DNA of 33,365 nt. Origin: CAYMPW01 sp964558505. Its GTDB lineage: Archaea > Thermoplasmatota > Thermoplasmata > Methanomassiliicoccales > Methanomethylophilaceae. The DNA is taken from contig CAZLEI010000015.1 in assembly GCA_964558505.1 (NCBI GenBank), positions 1 to 33,365 on the forward strand, in the 5' to 3' direction. Positions 8,439 to 17,373 of the stretch are shown here, one piece after another. Within the stretch, counting starts at the first letter, position 1; every line of letters starts with the position of its first letter. A program made the position numbers and the translations under genes. The notes under the pieces were generated by a model that was given only the letters and a program-made list of their open reading frames with translations, was not told the origin of the DNA and searched no databases.

Positions 8439-9518
8439 ATGGACCTTGAAGCGCTCAGAAAGGATGTGGCAGACATCGACATGGAGATATTGGCCCTCAT
8501 GAAGAGGCGCACCGAGACCGTCGCCGAGATCGGCAAGACCAAGATGTCGGACGGCACGCCTGTGAGGAACATCCCCGTGGAGGACAAGGTCGCCGGCAGG
8601 TACCGCAGTTTCGCCAAGGAGAACGGGATGGACCCGGACGCTACAGAGGAGATAGCCCGCATATTGATCCGGAAATCCGTCGAGGTCCAATGCGCCCTGC
8701 CGCATCCGGATCACATCAGGCGCCGCGTGTCGGTGGTGGGGGGCGCGGGCAAGATGGGCAAATGGTTCGCCGACATGCTGTCCGCTTCAGGCAACGAGGT
8801 GTCCGTGATAGACCCTGCCTCGGACAACGGCCTGAGCTTGGATTCGGCGGCGGAATCTGACGCGGTGATAATCGCCGTGCCCATCGCGGCCACGGAAAAG
8901 GTCCTTGCCCAGCTGGATCCCATTTGCCGCCAAGATGCCTTGATATTCGACCTGTCCTCTCTCAAAAGCCCGTTCATCGGCGTCCTGAAGGAGATGGCCG
9001 CCCGCAGAAAGGTCTGCTCCGTGCACCCGATGTTCGGTCCGTCTGCCCGTTCCATGTACGACAGGAACCTGATCGTCTGCGACTGCGGGAACATGAGCGC
9101 AGTGAACGATGCGCTGGAGCTCATAGGCGACAGGGGTGCATGCGTCCGGGTAATGGACGTTTCCGCACACGACAAGTACATGTCGTACGTCCTGGGACTT
9201 AGCCATGCCGTCAACATAGCGTTCTTCACGGTGCTCGAGAGGAGCGGCTTCAGCTTCAAGGACATGTGCACCGTCGCTTCCACGACATTCAGGAAGAACA
9301 TGGAGACCAACGCGTCCGTGGCCTTGGAAGACCCGCGCCTGTACTACGAGATACAGCATCTGAACGATGCCCGCGACACGTTGTGGTCTGCGTTCACAAA
9401 GGCCGTGAAGGACCTCGAAGACGCATCGATGGATGATGATCCCCGTAAATTCACGGCACTCATGGATTCCGGAAGAGAGTATTTCGAATGCCCATCCTGC
9501 ATCGGCCGTGGCACCTGA
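8439..9518 (+). CDS. tyrA: Chorismate mutase-prephenate dehydrogenase (TyrA)
   Basis: A 359-residue bifunctional enzyme of tyrosine biosynthesis. Residues 1-85 are an AroQ-type chorismate mutase helix bundle (LRKDVADIDMEILALMKRR, then IGKTKM and a helix rich in charged residues). Residues 97-359 are prephenate dehydrogenase, opening with a dinucleotide-binding VVGGAGKMGKWF loop (99-110) and containing the conserved VHPMFGPSA motif. It would convert chorismate to prephenate and then to 4-hydroxyphenylpyruvate with NAD(P)+. A Shine-Dalgarno-like GGATGGTG precedes the ATG. It lies 24 bases behind ADH synthase and is probably co-transcribed under the 7587-7607 palindrome. Fusion with AroQ is common in archaea and enteric bacteria. 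Confidence 0.88.
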   Translation: MDLEALRKDVADIDMEILALMKRRTETVAEIGKTKMSDGTPVRNIPVEDKVAGRYRSFAKENGMDPDATEEIARILIRKSVEVQCALPHPDHIRRRVSVVGGAGKMGKWFADMLSASGNEVSVIDPASDNGLSLDSAAESDAVIIAVPIAATEKVLAQLDPICRQDALIFDLSSLKSPFIGVLKEMAARRKVCSVHPMFGPSARSMYDRNLIVCDCGNMSAVNDALELIGDRGACVRVMDVSAHDKYMSYVLGLSHAVNIAFFTVLERSGFSFKDMCTVASTTFRKNMETNASVALEDPRLYYEIQHLNDARDTLWSAFTKAVKDLEDASMDDDPRKFTALMDSGREYFECPSCIGRGT

Positions 9519-9559
9519 TGTAATAAAGATGTAATACGATGCAGTACCTGAGTGCTGAT

Positions 9560-10084
9560 ATGAAGACCCTCAAAGACTACATCGTAGACATACCGGATTT
9601 CCCCAAAAAAGGAATAATATTCAGAGACGTGACATCGATTGTCACCGAACCCGACGGGTTCTCGATGGCCATCGACGGCCTCTTGGATATCCTGAAGGAT
9701 GTCGATTACGATCTCGTCCTAGGCTCGGAATCGCGCGGATTCGTGTTCGGGGCGCCTGTAGCATACGCCGCGCACAAAGGGCTGATACTGGCACGCAAGA
9801 AGGGAAAACTCCCCAGAGAGACGATCTCGGAGGAATACGCCCTGGAATATGGGACCGCGGCCATAGAGATCCACAAAGACTCCGTGAAACCCGGGCAGAG
9901 GGTCGTCATCATTGACGATCTCATAGCCACGGGCGGGACCACCGAAGCGGCCATCAAACTCGTGGAGAGGCTGGGCGGCGTGGTCGTCAAGATCTGTTTC
10001 GTCATCGAGCTCAAAGGACTGAACGGAAGGGACGTCCTCAAAGGTTACGACGTGGAATCCCTCGTCGCTTACGAAGGCAAGTGA
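9560..10084 (+). CDS. apt: Adenine phosphoribosyltransferase
   Basis: A 174-residue type I phosphoribosyltransferase that makes AMP from adenine and PRPP (purine salvage). It has the Apt N-terminus DIPDFPKKGIIFRDVTS, the LGSESRGFVFGAP loop, KKGKLPRET, and the PRPP-binding signature VVIIDDLIATGGTTEAA near residues 120-136. I start it at ATG 9560, which matches the family N-terminus and leaves a short leader after a TAATAAA box at 9521-9527; ATG 9539 would add seven residues (MQYLSAD). The cardiolipin synthase gene follows after 14 bases, so the two may be co-transcribed. Confidence 0.85.
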   Translation: MKTLKDYIVDIPDFPKKGIIFRDVTSIVTEPDGFSMAIDGLLDILKDVDYDLVLGSESRGFVFGAPVAYAAHKGLILARKKGKLPRETISEEYALEYGTAAIEIHKDSVKPGQRVVIIDDLIATGGTTEAAIKLVERLGGVVVKICFVIELKGLNGRDVLKGYDVESLVAYEGK

Positions 10085-10098
10085 ATCGGAGGCTCTAA

Positions 10099-11553
10099 AT
10101 GCAACTCTGGGACCTCATCCTGAATGATTTCTCCATAGTGATCTACGCTGTAGACATAGTCCTCATTCTGATGATGCTGTTCTGGGAGCATTCGAACACG
10201 AAGAGCACGATAATGTGGATCGTGATCATGGCGTTCCTGCCCCTTCTGGGGTTCCTCGTCTATCTGATGGTCGGACAGACATTCTACACCAAATGGACGT
10301 TCAAATCCAAGAAGATGACAAATGCCAAACTTCAGAAGATCACCGCCATCGAACTGGAGAACTCCATGGCGGAACTGGCGGTCCGGCCGGAATCGAAAGA
10401 CCGTATCGATTTCGCCAGATCGCTAAGCCGCTCCGGCGCGTGGATGTACTCCGGGAGCAACCATGTCACGCTGTTCACCGATGGCAACGAGAAATTCACT
10501 TCTCTCCTCGATGACATCAGGAGCGCGAAGAAGCACATCAACATAGAATACTACATACTCAGGAACGACGAGCTGGGCAACTAGTTCATGGACCTCCTGA
10601 TCGCCAAGGCCAAAGAAGGTGTGGAGATCAGGTTGATCATCGATGCTTTGGGCAACAACAAAGGCCCGACCAAGCGCCTGGCAGAATTCGAAGCGGCCGG
10701 CGGGAAATACTCGCTTTTCCACGGAACCCTTGCCGTCATCTTGAGTCCCAGGAAGAACAACCGCAACCACCGCAAGCTCGCGGTCATCGACGGGACCATA
10801 GCATACGTGGGCGGATTCAATATCGGAGACGAATACCTGGGACTCGGCCCCCTTGGCTATTGGAGGGACAGCGGGATCAGGATGGAGGGGCTGTCGGTGT
10901 TCACCGTCCAGACGCAGATCCTTGCAGACTGGTACTATGCTTCGATGGAGGATGTCGTCACCGAGAGGCGGTTCTATGAGGATGTCAAGGCGTCCGATGA
11001 TGTCGACGGAGTGCAGATCGTATCCGGCGGACCTGACTGCTCCAGGGACAATCCGATCCAGACGCAGTACACCAGCATCATATGGAAGGCGGAGGAGACG
11101 CTCTATATGCACACTCCATACCTGTCTCCCAACGATTCGCTCGTCGGGGCCCTCAAGACCGCAGCCTACAGAGGGGTCGATGTGAGGATCATAATACCGG
11201 ACAAGCCGGACCATCCCTTCGTCTACTGGAACAACATCTACTATGCCGACAAGCTCATGAGCAGCGGCGTCCGCGTGTTCATGTACAATAGAGGGTTCGT
11301 CCACTCCAAGACCATGGTCGCGGACGGCAAGTACTCGTCTGTCGGTTCGGCCAATTTCGACGAGCGCAGCATGACGTTGAACTTCGAGACTAATGCCATG
11401 ATCTATTCGGAACGCATCGGAAAAGAGATGGATGACGCGTTCATGGAGGATTTGACATACTGCACGGAGTACACGCGCGAGATGTATTCGGCCAACAACA
11501 CCATGTGCCGTCTGAAGATAGGGATATCCAGGCTTTTCAACGGCCAACTGTGA
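10099..11553 (+). CDS. Cardiolipin synthase (PLD family) with an in-frame amber codon, possible pyrrolysine
   Basis: Read through the TAG at 10582-10584, the frame gives 484 residues, the normal length for a cardiolipin synthase-type phospholipase D. It carries two N-terminal membrane segments (about residues 9-28 and 37-58), a PLDc_N region, and two HKD motifs: HRKLAVID (H224, K226, D231) and HSKTMVAD (H402, K404, D409) followed by GSANFDERS. The amber is codon 162, in ILRNDELGN-TAG-FMDLLIAKAKEG, where relatives have one residue before a conserved helix; sequence on both sides is intact and in the same frame. A GGAGG lies before the ATG at 10099. Possibilities are pyrrolysine insertion (favoured), a recent nonsense mutation, or sequencing error. 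The protein would join phospholipid head groups at the membrane. Confidence 0.8.
10582..10584 (+). other. In-frame TAG, candidate pyrrolysine codon
   Basis: The TAG interrupts the cardiolipin synthase frame with perfect homology and frame on both sides. No other gene in the window ends in TAG. The pyl genes themselves are not in this window. Confidence 0.55.
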
Positions 11554-12454
11554 CTCGTTTCCTCTTATCTTTCGTCTTCACGGTGTAACGCTGCACTCTG
11601 CGGACAGTCTGAAGGCCCTGTACGTAGACCGAGGAGGGAGCATGCGTCATGAACCTGGACAAGGTTGCGGACCCCATCAACAGCTTCGTCTGCGGGGATT
11701 TCTCCCTGCCTATGACGGTGTTGGTATGCTTCTTTATGCTGTCGAGGAACCCGTCGAGGTCGCATGCGTCGGAAACAGTGAGCACGTTACCGAGCTCGTT
11801 CATGAGATGCCCGTCCGTTCCGCCGGTGTATCCCAGGTCCATCCTCATGGCGTTCTGGAGGGAATTCACGTTCCCGATGTGGGTCATGCCGCTGCACAGC
11901 ACCTCGTAAGCATCGAAGCGAAGCGCGGTGTCCTCCGACAGGTATCCTTTGTCCACGCAGACCTGCATCCCTTTGTTGGACCCGAGATACCCCATCGGAT
12001 GGGCGGCCGACACGACGCAGTTCTCGCTCTCCAGACGATCGAGCAGCCATTCGGTCTCCCCCCCTGCCCTCAGGGCAAGCCACGGATTGACCTGCAGCTT
12101 CGGCTTTATCTCGGCCTTCCAGAACGAAACCAGGTCGTTCATGTCATAGAAATACACCAGGACATGGGGACCGTCCGAGGTGCTGATCTCTATCCCGGGG
12201 ACAAGGAACAGGTCCGTCCCCATCTCCTGCGCCTTCTTGGCGCCGCCCACCAGATTGTGGTCGGTTATCGCCACGCCCACCTGCCTGGAACGGGCCAGGT
12301 CCACTGCCTTGCGGACATCGGTGTAGGAGTCGGAATAGCTCGTATGGTAGTGCATATCGGCACAAAGGAGCCCTTTCTCCGCTATAGCACTCCAATCGGG
12401 TTTCGCGTACGTGATGCGAGGGTCCAGACTTATCTCCTGCATAGTGTTTCCCAT
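11537..12454 (-). CDS. PHP-family metal-dependent phosphoesterase
   Basis: A 305-residue PHP-domain protein. Visible metal ligands include HYH (H35, H37), TDHN (D65, H66), GIE (E89), an AAHP His near 151 and the late GGTDGH motif, the classic order for PHP phosphoesterases of the YciV/TrpH type. Substrate is unknown; relatives act on nucleoside 3',5'-bisphosphates, oligonucleotides or phosphate monoesters. The ATG at 12454 has GAGGAG seven bases upstream and overlaps the end of the deaminase gene by 25 bases, so translation is likely coupled; an ATG at 12442 is the alternative. Its 3' end overlaps the convergent cardiolipin synthase gene by 17 bases. The C-terminal 25 residues are rich in Arg and Lys. 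Confidence 0.75.
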   Translation of the reverse strand: MGNTMQEISLDPRITYAKPDWSAIAEKGLLCADMHYHTSYSDSYTDVRKAVDLARSRQVGVAITDHNLVGGAKKAQEMGTDLFLVPGIEISTSDGPHVLVYFYDMNDLVSFWKAEIKPKLQVNPWLALRAGGETEWLLDRLESENCVVSAAHPMGYLGSNKGMQVCVDKGYLSEDTALRFDAYEVLCSGMTHIGNVNSLQNAMRMDLGYTGGTDGHLMNELGNVLTVSDACDLDGFLDSIKKHTNTVIGREKSPQTKLLMGSATLSRFMTHAPSSVYVQGLQTVRRVQRYTVKTKDKRKRVTVGR

Positions 12455-13719
12455 ATCTCCTCAGATGCGCCCACTACAGCTTCCGTGTCCAATGTCTGCA
12501 CCTTGCCACCATCCACGACGACATCGCCTTGGCACAGCACAGTCTTCACATTGAGGCTGGACGCCGAGTATACGATGTTGGCGATTATGTTATCGGGCAG
12601 CAACGGGCGAAGGTTCGCGGCTCTGCCGTCGAGTATCGCGATGTCCGCGTATTTACCAGGCTCTATCGACCCGAGGAGGTCCTGCATGCCGATGGCCTTG
12701 GCCCCGTTTATGGTGGCGAAATCCAAAAGCTGCTGGGCAGGGGTCACCGTGGGGTCCCATCTGCTGGATTTCTGAAGGAGTCCCAGGATCTTCATCTCCG
12801 AGAACATGTCCAACGAATTGTTCGTCGTGTTCCCATCGGTTCCGATGGACACGTTGACGCTCTCTTTCAAGAACTCGGGAACCGGCGCTACGCCGCCTGT
12901 GGCCAGTTTCATGTTGGAGACCGGGCAGCAGGACACCGACATGCCGGCCGCGCCCATGAGACGGACCTCGTTCATGGTCAGCCATGCGGAATGCGCCGCG
13001 ATGAAACGTTCGCTGAGGGCGCCAATGCTGCTCAGCCATTCAGCCGGGCGCATGCCAGTTGCCTTCTTGTGATTGTTGACCTCCGAACGGGTCTCGGACA
13101 GATGGAGGTTGACTGGAGCCCCGACCTCGTCGGAGAACTCCCTTGCGCCGACGCAGGTCTCCTCGCCGCAGACGTACACGCCCTGAAGTCCCACGCCGGG
13201 TATGATCTTCCTCTGGCCCTTGAACTGTGAGTGGAACCTCTTGCAGTTCTGAAGGGGATTTCCGTTCTGGGTGGTGTACTGCTCATCCAGGCAGCACCAG
13301 CACAGAACACCGCGTATCCCGGATTGGGCAGTGGCCTTGGCCACGACGTCTTCCGAGTAGTACATGTCCACGAAGGTCGTGGTCCCGCCGCGCATCATCT
13401 CCATGCAACCGAGCTTGGTCCCGATGTCAAGGTCCGCATCGGTCCTGTCGGCATCGATCTTGAACACCTTGTCCAAGAAATCGGTGAATGTGAGGTCGTC
13501 CACCACGCCCTTCATGACGGACATCGCCACGTGCGTATGGGTGTTGATCATGCCGGGCATCACGATGTCGCCTGACGCATCGATCTCCCGGTCGGCATAT
13601 CCCGTGTACTCAGGGCCGACGGATGCGATCTTCTCACCGTCTACGACCACGTCGCCTTTCAGGACCGTGCGTTTCGCGTCCTGTGTCACGATCCATGCGT
13701 TGCGGATGACTGTTATCAT
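12430..13719 (-). CDS. 5'-deoxyadenosine / S-adenosylhomocysteine deaminase (DadD/MtaD family)
   Basis: A 429-residue amidohydrolase. Metal and catalytic residues are visible in HTH (H61, H63), LHLSETRSE (H206, E209), AAHSAWL (H243) and SIGTDGNTTNN (D295), the pattern of the MTA/SAH deaminase (MJ1541, DadD) group. It would deaminate 5'-deoxyadenosine, SAH, MTA or adenosine to the inosine compounds, recycling by-products of radical-SAM and methyltransfer reactions, which suits a methanogen. Its start at 13719 has a TTAAG-type TATA box centred 26 bases upstream, so the mRNA is probably leaderless. It overlaps the PHP gene downstream, which might handle a subsequent phosphorylated purine product, though that is speculative. 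Confidence 0.85.
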   Translation of the reverse strand: MITVIRNAWIVTQDAKRTVLKGDVVVDGEKIASVGPEYTGYADREIDASGDIVMPGMINTHTHVAMSVMKGVVDDLTFTDFLDKVFKIDADRTDADLDIGTKLGCMEMMRGGTTTFVDMYYSEDVVAKATAQSGIRGVLCWCCLDEQYTTQNGNPLQNCKRFHSQFKGQRKIIPGVGLQGVYVCGEETCVGAREFSDEVGAPVNLHLSETRSEVNNHKKATGMRPAEWLSSIGALSERFIAAHSAWLTMNEVRLMGAAGMSVSCCPVSNMKLATGGVAPVPEFLKESVNVSIGTDGNTTNNSLDMFSEMKILGLLQKSSRWDPTVTPAQQLLDFATINGAKAIGMQDLLGSIEPGKYADIAILDGRAANLRPLLPDNIIANIVYSASSLNVKTVLCQGDVVVDGGKVQTLDTEAVVGASEEIWETLCRR

Positions 13720-13740
13720 GCATCCTCATCCCCATTTGCA

Positions 13741-13785
13741 ATCTTAACGGTTTCGCGTGTGCGTGGCGCACACTTGTAATTATAT
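13741..13785. promoter_or_regulatory. Divergent promoters with a palindrome between them
   Basis: The minus-strand box (GTTAAGAT, about 13742-13749) lies 26 bases before the deaminase ATG at 13719. The plus-strand box AATTATAT (13778-13785) lies 25 bases before the ATG at 13807. Between them GTGTGCG and CGCACAC (13757-13773) form a perfect 7-bp inverted repeat with a TGG centre, immediately upstream of the plus TATA box, where an activator or shared regulator could bind. Both mRNAs would be leaderless. Confidence 0.5.
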
Positions 13786-13806
13786 GATGGAATCGATTAC
13801 CCGGAC

Positions 13807-14649
13807 ATGGTCACGAGGATCACTTTCCTGGGCACCGGAGGGGGCAGGCACACCACTATGTACCAATCCCGTTCCACCGGCGGATTCATCCTCGATCATT
13901 CAGGCAGAAGGCTCCATGTGGACCCGGGCCCCGGTGCCCTGTCCAACATGAACCGCATACACATGGACCCCGAATGCACCGATTCCCTCATCATATCCCA
14001 TTGCCACCCGGACCACTATTCCGATGCAGAGGTCGTGATAGAAGGGATCTGCAAAGGAGGGTTCGAGAAACGCGGACACGTCTACGGGAGTCTGACCGTC
14101 GTCCACGGGAAGAACGGTCTGGGGCCGTGCCTGTCCGAATACCACAGGGACCTGCCGGAATCCGTACAATCGTTCGTACCGGGCGACGTGCTCGATATCG
14201 ACGGCATGACAACCGAGATAACCGAAGCTCGGCACAGCGATGATACGAACGTGGGATTCAGATTCCATACAGAGGACGGCATCGTCTCCTATGTCAGCGA
14301 CACGGGCTACTCTGACGAGATTGCCGATCAGTACATCGGAAGCAGGGTGATCATCCTACCGGTGACAACGCCGGACGATCAGAGTATCCCGTACCACCTG
14401 TGCACCCATGACACAGTGAGGTTCATCGACCGCGTCAAACCCGAGCTGGCCATATTCACCCATATGGGCCTCGTGATGCTGCACAGGGGACCTGCGCTAC
14501 AGGCCGCATACTCCCAATCCAAAACAGGGGTGCGCACGATAGCCGCGGAGGATCTTATGACCGTAGATATCGGCGATACCCTGGACATCGGAAGAAGCCA
14601 GACGTTCGAAGGGCAATGGATCCCCGACCACAGGATATTCAGAATGTGA
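13807..14649 (+). CDS. Metallo-beta-lactamase-fold hydrolase (RNase Z/PhnP-like)
   Basis: A 280-residue MBL-superfamily enzyme. The core metal motif is SHCHPDHYSD (H65, H67, D69, H70). EARHSDD supplies a further His, SYVSDTGYS the bridging Asp, and FTHMG a late His. The opening ITFLGTGGGRHTTMYQSRSTGG is typical of the RNase Z/PhnP/lactonase-like branch, but the beta-CASP domain of mRNA-processing members is absent. The substrate cannot be told; a phosphodiester or cyclic ester is likely. The start is supported by a TATA box 25 bases upstream. The 3' end overlaps the convergent transglutaminase-like gene by 11 bases. Confidence 0.75.
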   Translation: MVTRITFLGTGGGRHTTMYQSRSTGGFILDHSGRRLHVDPGPGALSNMNRIHMDPECTDSLIISHCHPDHYSDAEVVIEGICKGGFEKRGHVYGSLTVVHGKNGLGPCLSEYHRDLPESVQSFVPGDVLDIDGMTTEITEARHSDDTNVGFRFHTEDGIVSYVSDTGYSDEIADQYIGSRVIILPVTTPDDQSIPYHLCTHDTVRFIDRVKPELAIFTHMGLVMLHRGPALQAAYSQSKTGVRTIAAEDLMTVDIGDTLDIGRSQTFEGQWIPDHRIFRM

Positions 14650-15670
14650 ACACCAGGGTGTCCGGCCAATTCGTGTAGACACCCGATCTTATACCGCTTC
14701 CCTCGGCTGCCGCTCCCACATTCAACTGGTACTCGATCGTGGTCTCGCATCCATAGTACGGCTTGCCCTCTCCGTCGTACTTCTCGCCGTATATGTCATA
14801 GCACACCAACGGAGTGGCGTTCAAAGTGTAATTATCAAGGTATACGCCGGACATCACATGCCCTTCGACGCCTGCGGTTGTGCTCCTGAAATAGAGGATC
14901 GAAGAATCCAATCCGGAACACTCCATCAGCGACGTCAGCAATATGGATGTGTCCTCGCAGTCCCCCTTCATGTAGAACAGCGTCTCCACGGGGAACGCCC
15001 AGTACTCGGCCGCACCGCCTACGAAAGCGCACTTGTCCTTGTAGACCTCAGCATCTGTTCCATACTTGGTGCTCAACTGTACGAAGGACAGCAGGTAATT
15101 CGCCAGATCCTGATCGGTATGAATCGGGTATTTCTTCTCATAGACCTCCACGAGATCGTTGGCCAGATCCTTGGTCGTACCATCGAGCGTGATGAAATTC
15201 TTGATGTTCGAGGGCCCCTTCTGAGAAGTTCTTATGATGTCGTAATCCGAATAATAATCGTACTCTTCCTGCGGGATGTCTATCGAAACGCTGAACTGCC
15301 TGTTGTTGTAGAACCATGTCACATCGTGGTGGAGGGATCCCTTGTCTTCGACACCTTCGGTGCCTGCCGGCGTGATGAAGAACACACATGCGACGGTCAT
15401 GAGGATCAGAACGATCGCGACGATCAACACCTTGGATACGGACTTCCGGGGTTCGGGGTCGCGGCCGGAGCGATATGGATCGGTGGCGCGCCTGCTGTTG
15501 TCACCGCCTCCACTACTTCTCCCTCCCTTGCGCTCTTCGGCAACATTCCCGGACTTGTCATAACGTCCGAGGGAGGCGTTCACAGAGGCGGATGAGGATT
15601 CGGTACCGCACACAGGACAAATAGTCGTATCGGGTCCGAGGTTGTATCCGCACTTGTCACATCTGGCCAT
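14639..15670 (-). CDS. Zinc-ribbon membrane protein with a transglutaminase-like domain
   Basis: A 343-residue protein built of an N-terminal zinc ribbon (CDKC at 4-7, CPVC at 18-21), a disordered Ser/Gly/Arg linker, one membrane helix (about 80-99) and an external C-terminal domain. The external part resembles a transglutaminase-like/cysteine-protease fold: MKGDCEDTSILLTSL carries the presumed nucleophile C238 and VEGHVMSGVY the His H271. The zinc ribbon would face the cytoplasm, the catalytic domain the outside. A neighbouring upstream gene encodes a second protein with the same GDCEDTS core, so these are related. A role in surface protein crosslinking, cleavage or acyl transfer is possible. 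A TATA box near 15697-15707 precedes the ATG. Confidence 0.7.
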   Translation of the reverse strand: MARCDKCGYNLGPDTTICPVCGTESSSASVNASLGRYDKSGNVAEERKGGRSSGGGDNSRRATDPYRSGRDPEPRKSVSKVLIVAIVLILMTVACVFFITPAGTEGVEDKGSLHHDVTWFYNNRQFSVSIDIPQEEYDYYSDYDIIRTSQKGPSNIKNFITLDGTTKDLANDLVEVYEKKYPIHTDQDLANYLLSFVQLSTKYGTDAEVYKDKCAFVGGAAEYWAFPVETLFYMKGDCEDTSILLTSLMECSGLDSSILYFRSTTAGVEGHVMSGVYLDNYTLNATPLVCYDIYGEKYDGEGKPYYGCETTIEYQLNVGAAAEGSGIRSGVYTNWPDTLVFTF

Positions 15671-15774
15671 CGCTGTAGTATACTAGGGAGATGAAGATAT
15701 TAAAAATTCTCCATTGTAATGAATAGATTGTACTCATCCGCGATGCTTTCCCCCGGATCGTTTATATTGAGCTG

Positions 15775-17115
15775 TCAATTATAAGTGAAATACGTGCGAG
15801 AATGCCCATCATTCGATAGAAAACCTACCGGGAGCACGAAATTGTCATGATACGTATCGCAAGTATAATATGTTAGATTATTCGACCCATATTGGATGAA
15901 TTCGGTGTACGATCTCCCGTTGTGGATCACATCCGAATAATCGGTCACTTCCGTGTACTCGTCCAAGGCCACGATCGCATAGGCGTGCCCGGGCTTTATC
16001 CCGATGCCCGTGCTGTACCCCGCACATGCGTACAATGATGCGCACAGGGCGGAGGTGTCCTCGCAGTCCCCCTTCCCATGGTACACCGTCTGTATCGGCA
16101 GAGCCCAGTACTCCTCGGATCCGTAGATGTACGTGTCCGTGCCGCCTCCTATCGGAGTGGGCGGATAATCTATCGCCTCCAATACGAATGCGAGTATGAA
16201 ATCCGCATATCCCTGGCCGGTCAATGATGCGTCGGCACCGTATGCTCCGGTGTACAGAGTTCTCAACTGTCCCTCTATGTCTGCCGCCACCCCGTCCGGG
16301 TCTATTGTGCCGGTGATGCCGCTGTAGTCGCCCCACAATCTGACATCCCTATCCGCCGCGCCATAGTACGACGCACGCAGGATATCTGACAATGTGAAAC
16401 TGACTGTCACCGAGAAGTCCTTCGGAACCCCGGCATCTGAACCGCCGTACGACCATTTGGTGTAGGACCAGGCGAACGGCTTCTCGAACGAACCGTCTAT
16501 GATGCAATAATCATGATACTCCGTCCTGACACCGTCGTCCCCGACGGACGACATGACGATATGATACAGGCCCGTATCCGATCCGATGGTCATGGACGGA
16601 GAGGATCCGTGATCCACCCCCTTGTACACACCGGCCGTCGGGCCCAATCCCTCATATGCCGTATGGAGGTCGTCGTACACCGTCCAGGTGCGATCGGCCG
16701 AACCTGTGTTGTCCGAGACCGTCACGGAATCTCCGGACAGCTGCGTTGCGAAGCCGTCCCATACCGAGCCCGAGGCCACCCGTATCCAATCCTTGTGCGG
16801 GTCCTTCACGCCCGATGATGTCACCACCAGCATGATATGGTAGCCTCCGTCTCCCAGCTCCCATACCGACGATGGAGAAGAAGATGAAGAATGCCAGTCA
16901 CGGCCGTCTTCGTCCGTGACCGTCCACTCGTAGAACTCGCCGGCGTGTCCCGAGGTCATGATGACCTTTCCGCCGTCGACCGAGTACGATGCCCCCCTGT
17001 CCTCTCCAATGGGAACGGCCGCGGGTGCGAGCATGACTGCCGCCAAGACCGCGGATGCCAACAGTACCACGGCTGCGACGGCCATGGTCCTCCTGCTCGG
17101 ATGCAGATCGCCCAT
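15775..17115 (-). CDS. Secreted/anchored transglutaminase-like protein
   Basis: A 446-residue protein with an N-terminal signal-anchor (residues 11-35), a beta-rich central region of roughly 200 residues that looks like two immunoglobulin-like domains, and a C-terminal transglutaminase-like domain. The core is HGKGDCEDTSALCASL (C351) with KPGHAYAIV (H377), and it shares EEYWALPIQTVYHGKGD with the neighbouring zinc-ribbon protein (EYWAFPVETLFYMKGD). It lacks the zinc ribbon. ATG 17115 lies about 25 bases after an AATAAGTAC box, so the mRNA is probably leaderless. The two genes are 104 bases apart on the same strand and are probably paralogues of different architecture. Substrate unknown; extracellular action is inferred from topology. 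Confidence 0.7.
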   Translation of the reverse strand: MGDLHPSRRTMAVAAVVLLASAVLAAVMLAPAAVPIGEDRGASYSVDGGKVIMTSGHAGEFYEWTVTDEDGRDWHSSSSSPSSVWELGDGGYHIMLVVTSSGVKDPHKDWIRVASGSVWDGFATQLSGDSVTVSDNTGSADRTWTVYDDLHTAYEGLGPTAGVYKGVDHGSSPSMTIGSDTGLYHIVMSSVGDDGVRTEYHDYCIIDGSFEKPFAWSYTKWSYGGSDAGVPKDFSVTVSFTLSDILRASYYGAADRDVRLWGDYSGITGTIDPDGVAADIEGQLRTLYTGAYGADASLTGQGYADFILAFVLEAIDYPPTPIGGGTDTYIYGSEEYWALPIQTVYHGKGDCEDTSALCASLYACAGYSTGIGIKPGHAYAIVALDEYTEVTDYSDVIHNGRSYTEFIQYGSNNLTYYTCDTYHDNFVLPVGFLSNDGHSRTYFTYN

Positions 17116-17373
17116 ATCCCCCTGTATCGCAACATGTACTTATTGCCCTTATCCGCATCGTACGTGCAATCAGGGTTCCGAGACGGGAACACGTGCCTGC
17201 GGTGCGCGACAACACCATGGCCGCCCCGACGGTGCTCCCGATGCTCATGCCGGGACCTTCGTTCTCGATCTGGAACACAGGATCCTGACCGGCGGGCATC
17301 ATGAAGGATATGATCGCCCTCATTCCCTGCCGACCGACAAGTAATAAATCGCAAAACATGCATCGGCGATATC

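Noticed and set aside
10588..11553. Separate 321-residue PLD gene
   Set aside because: It lacks the N-terminal membrane segments, and the first HKD is preceded by a frame that joins perfectly through the TAG, so one gene is more likely.
16898..17359. Minus-strand frame upstream of the transglutaminase-like gene
   Set aside because: Its 3' half overlaps the real gene in another frame and shows no domain; the 258-base gap (17116-17373) holds promoters and nothing else that I can support.
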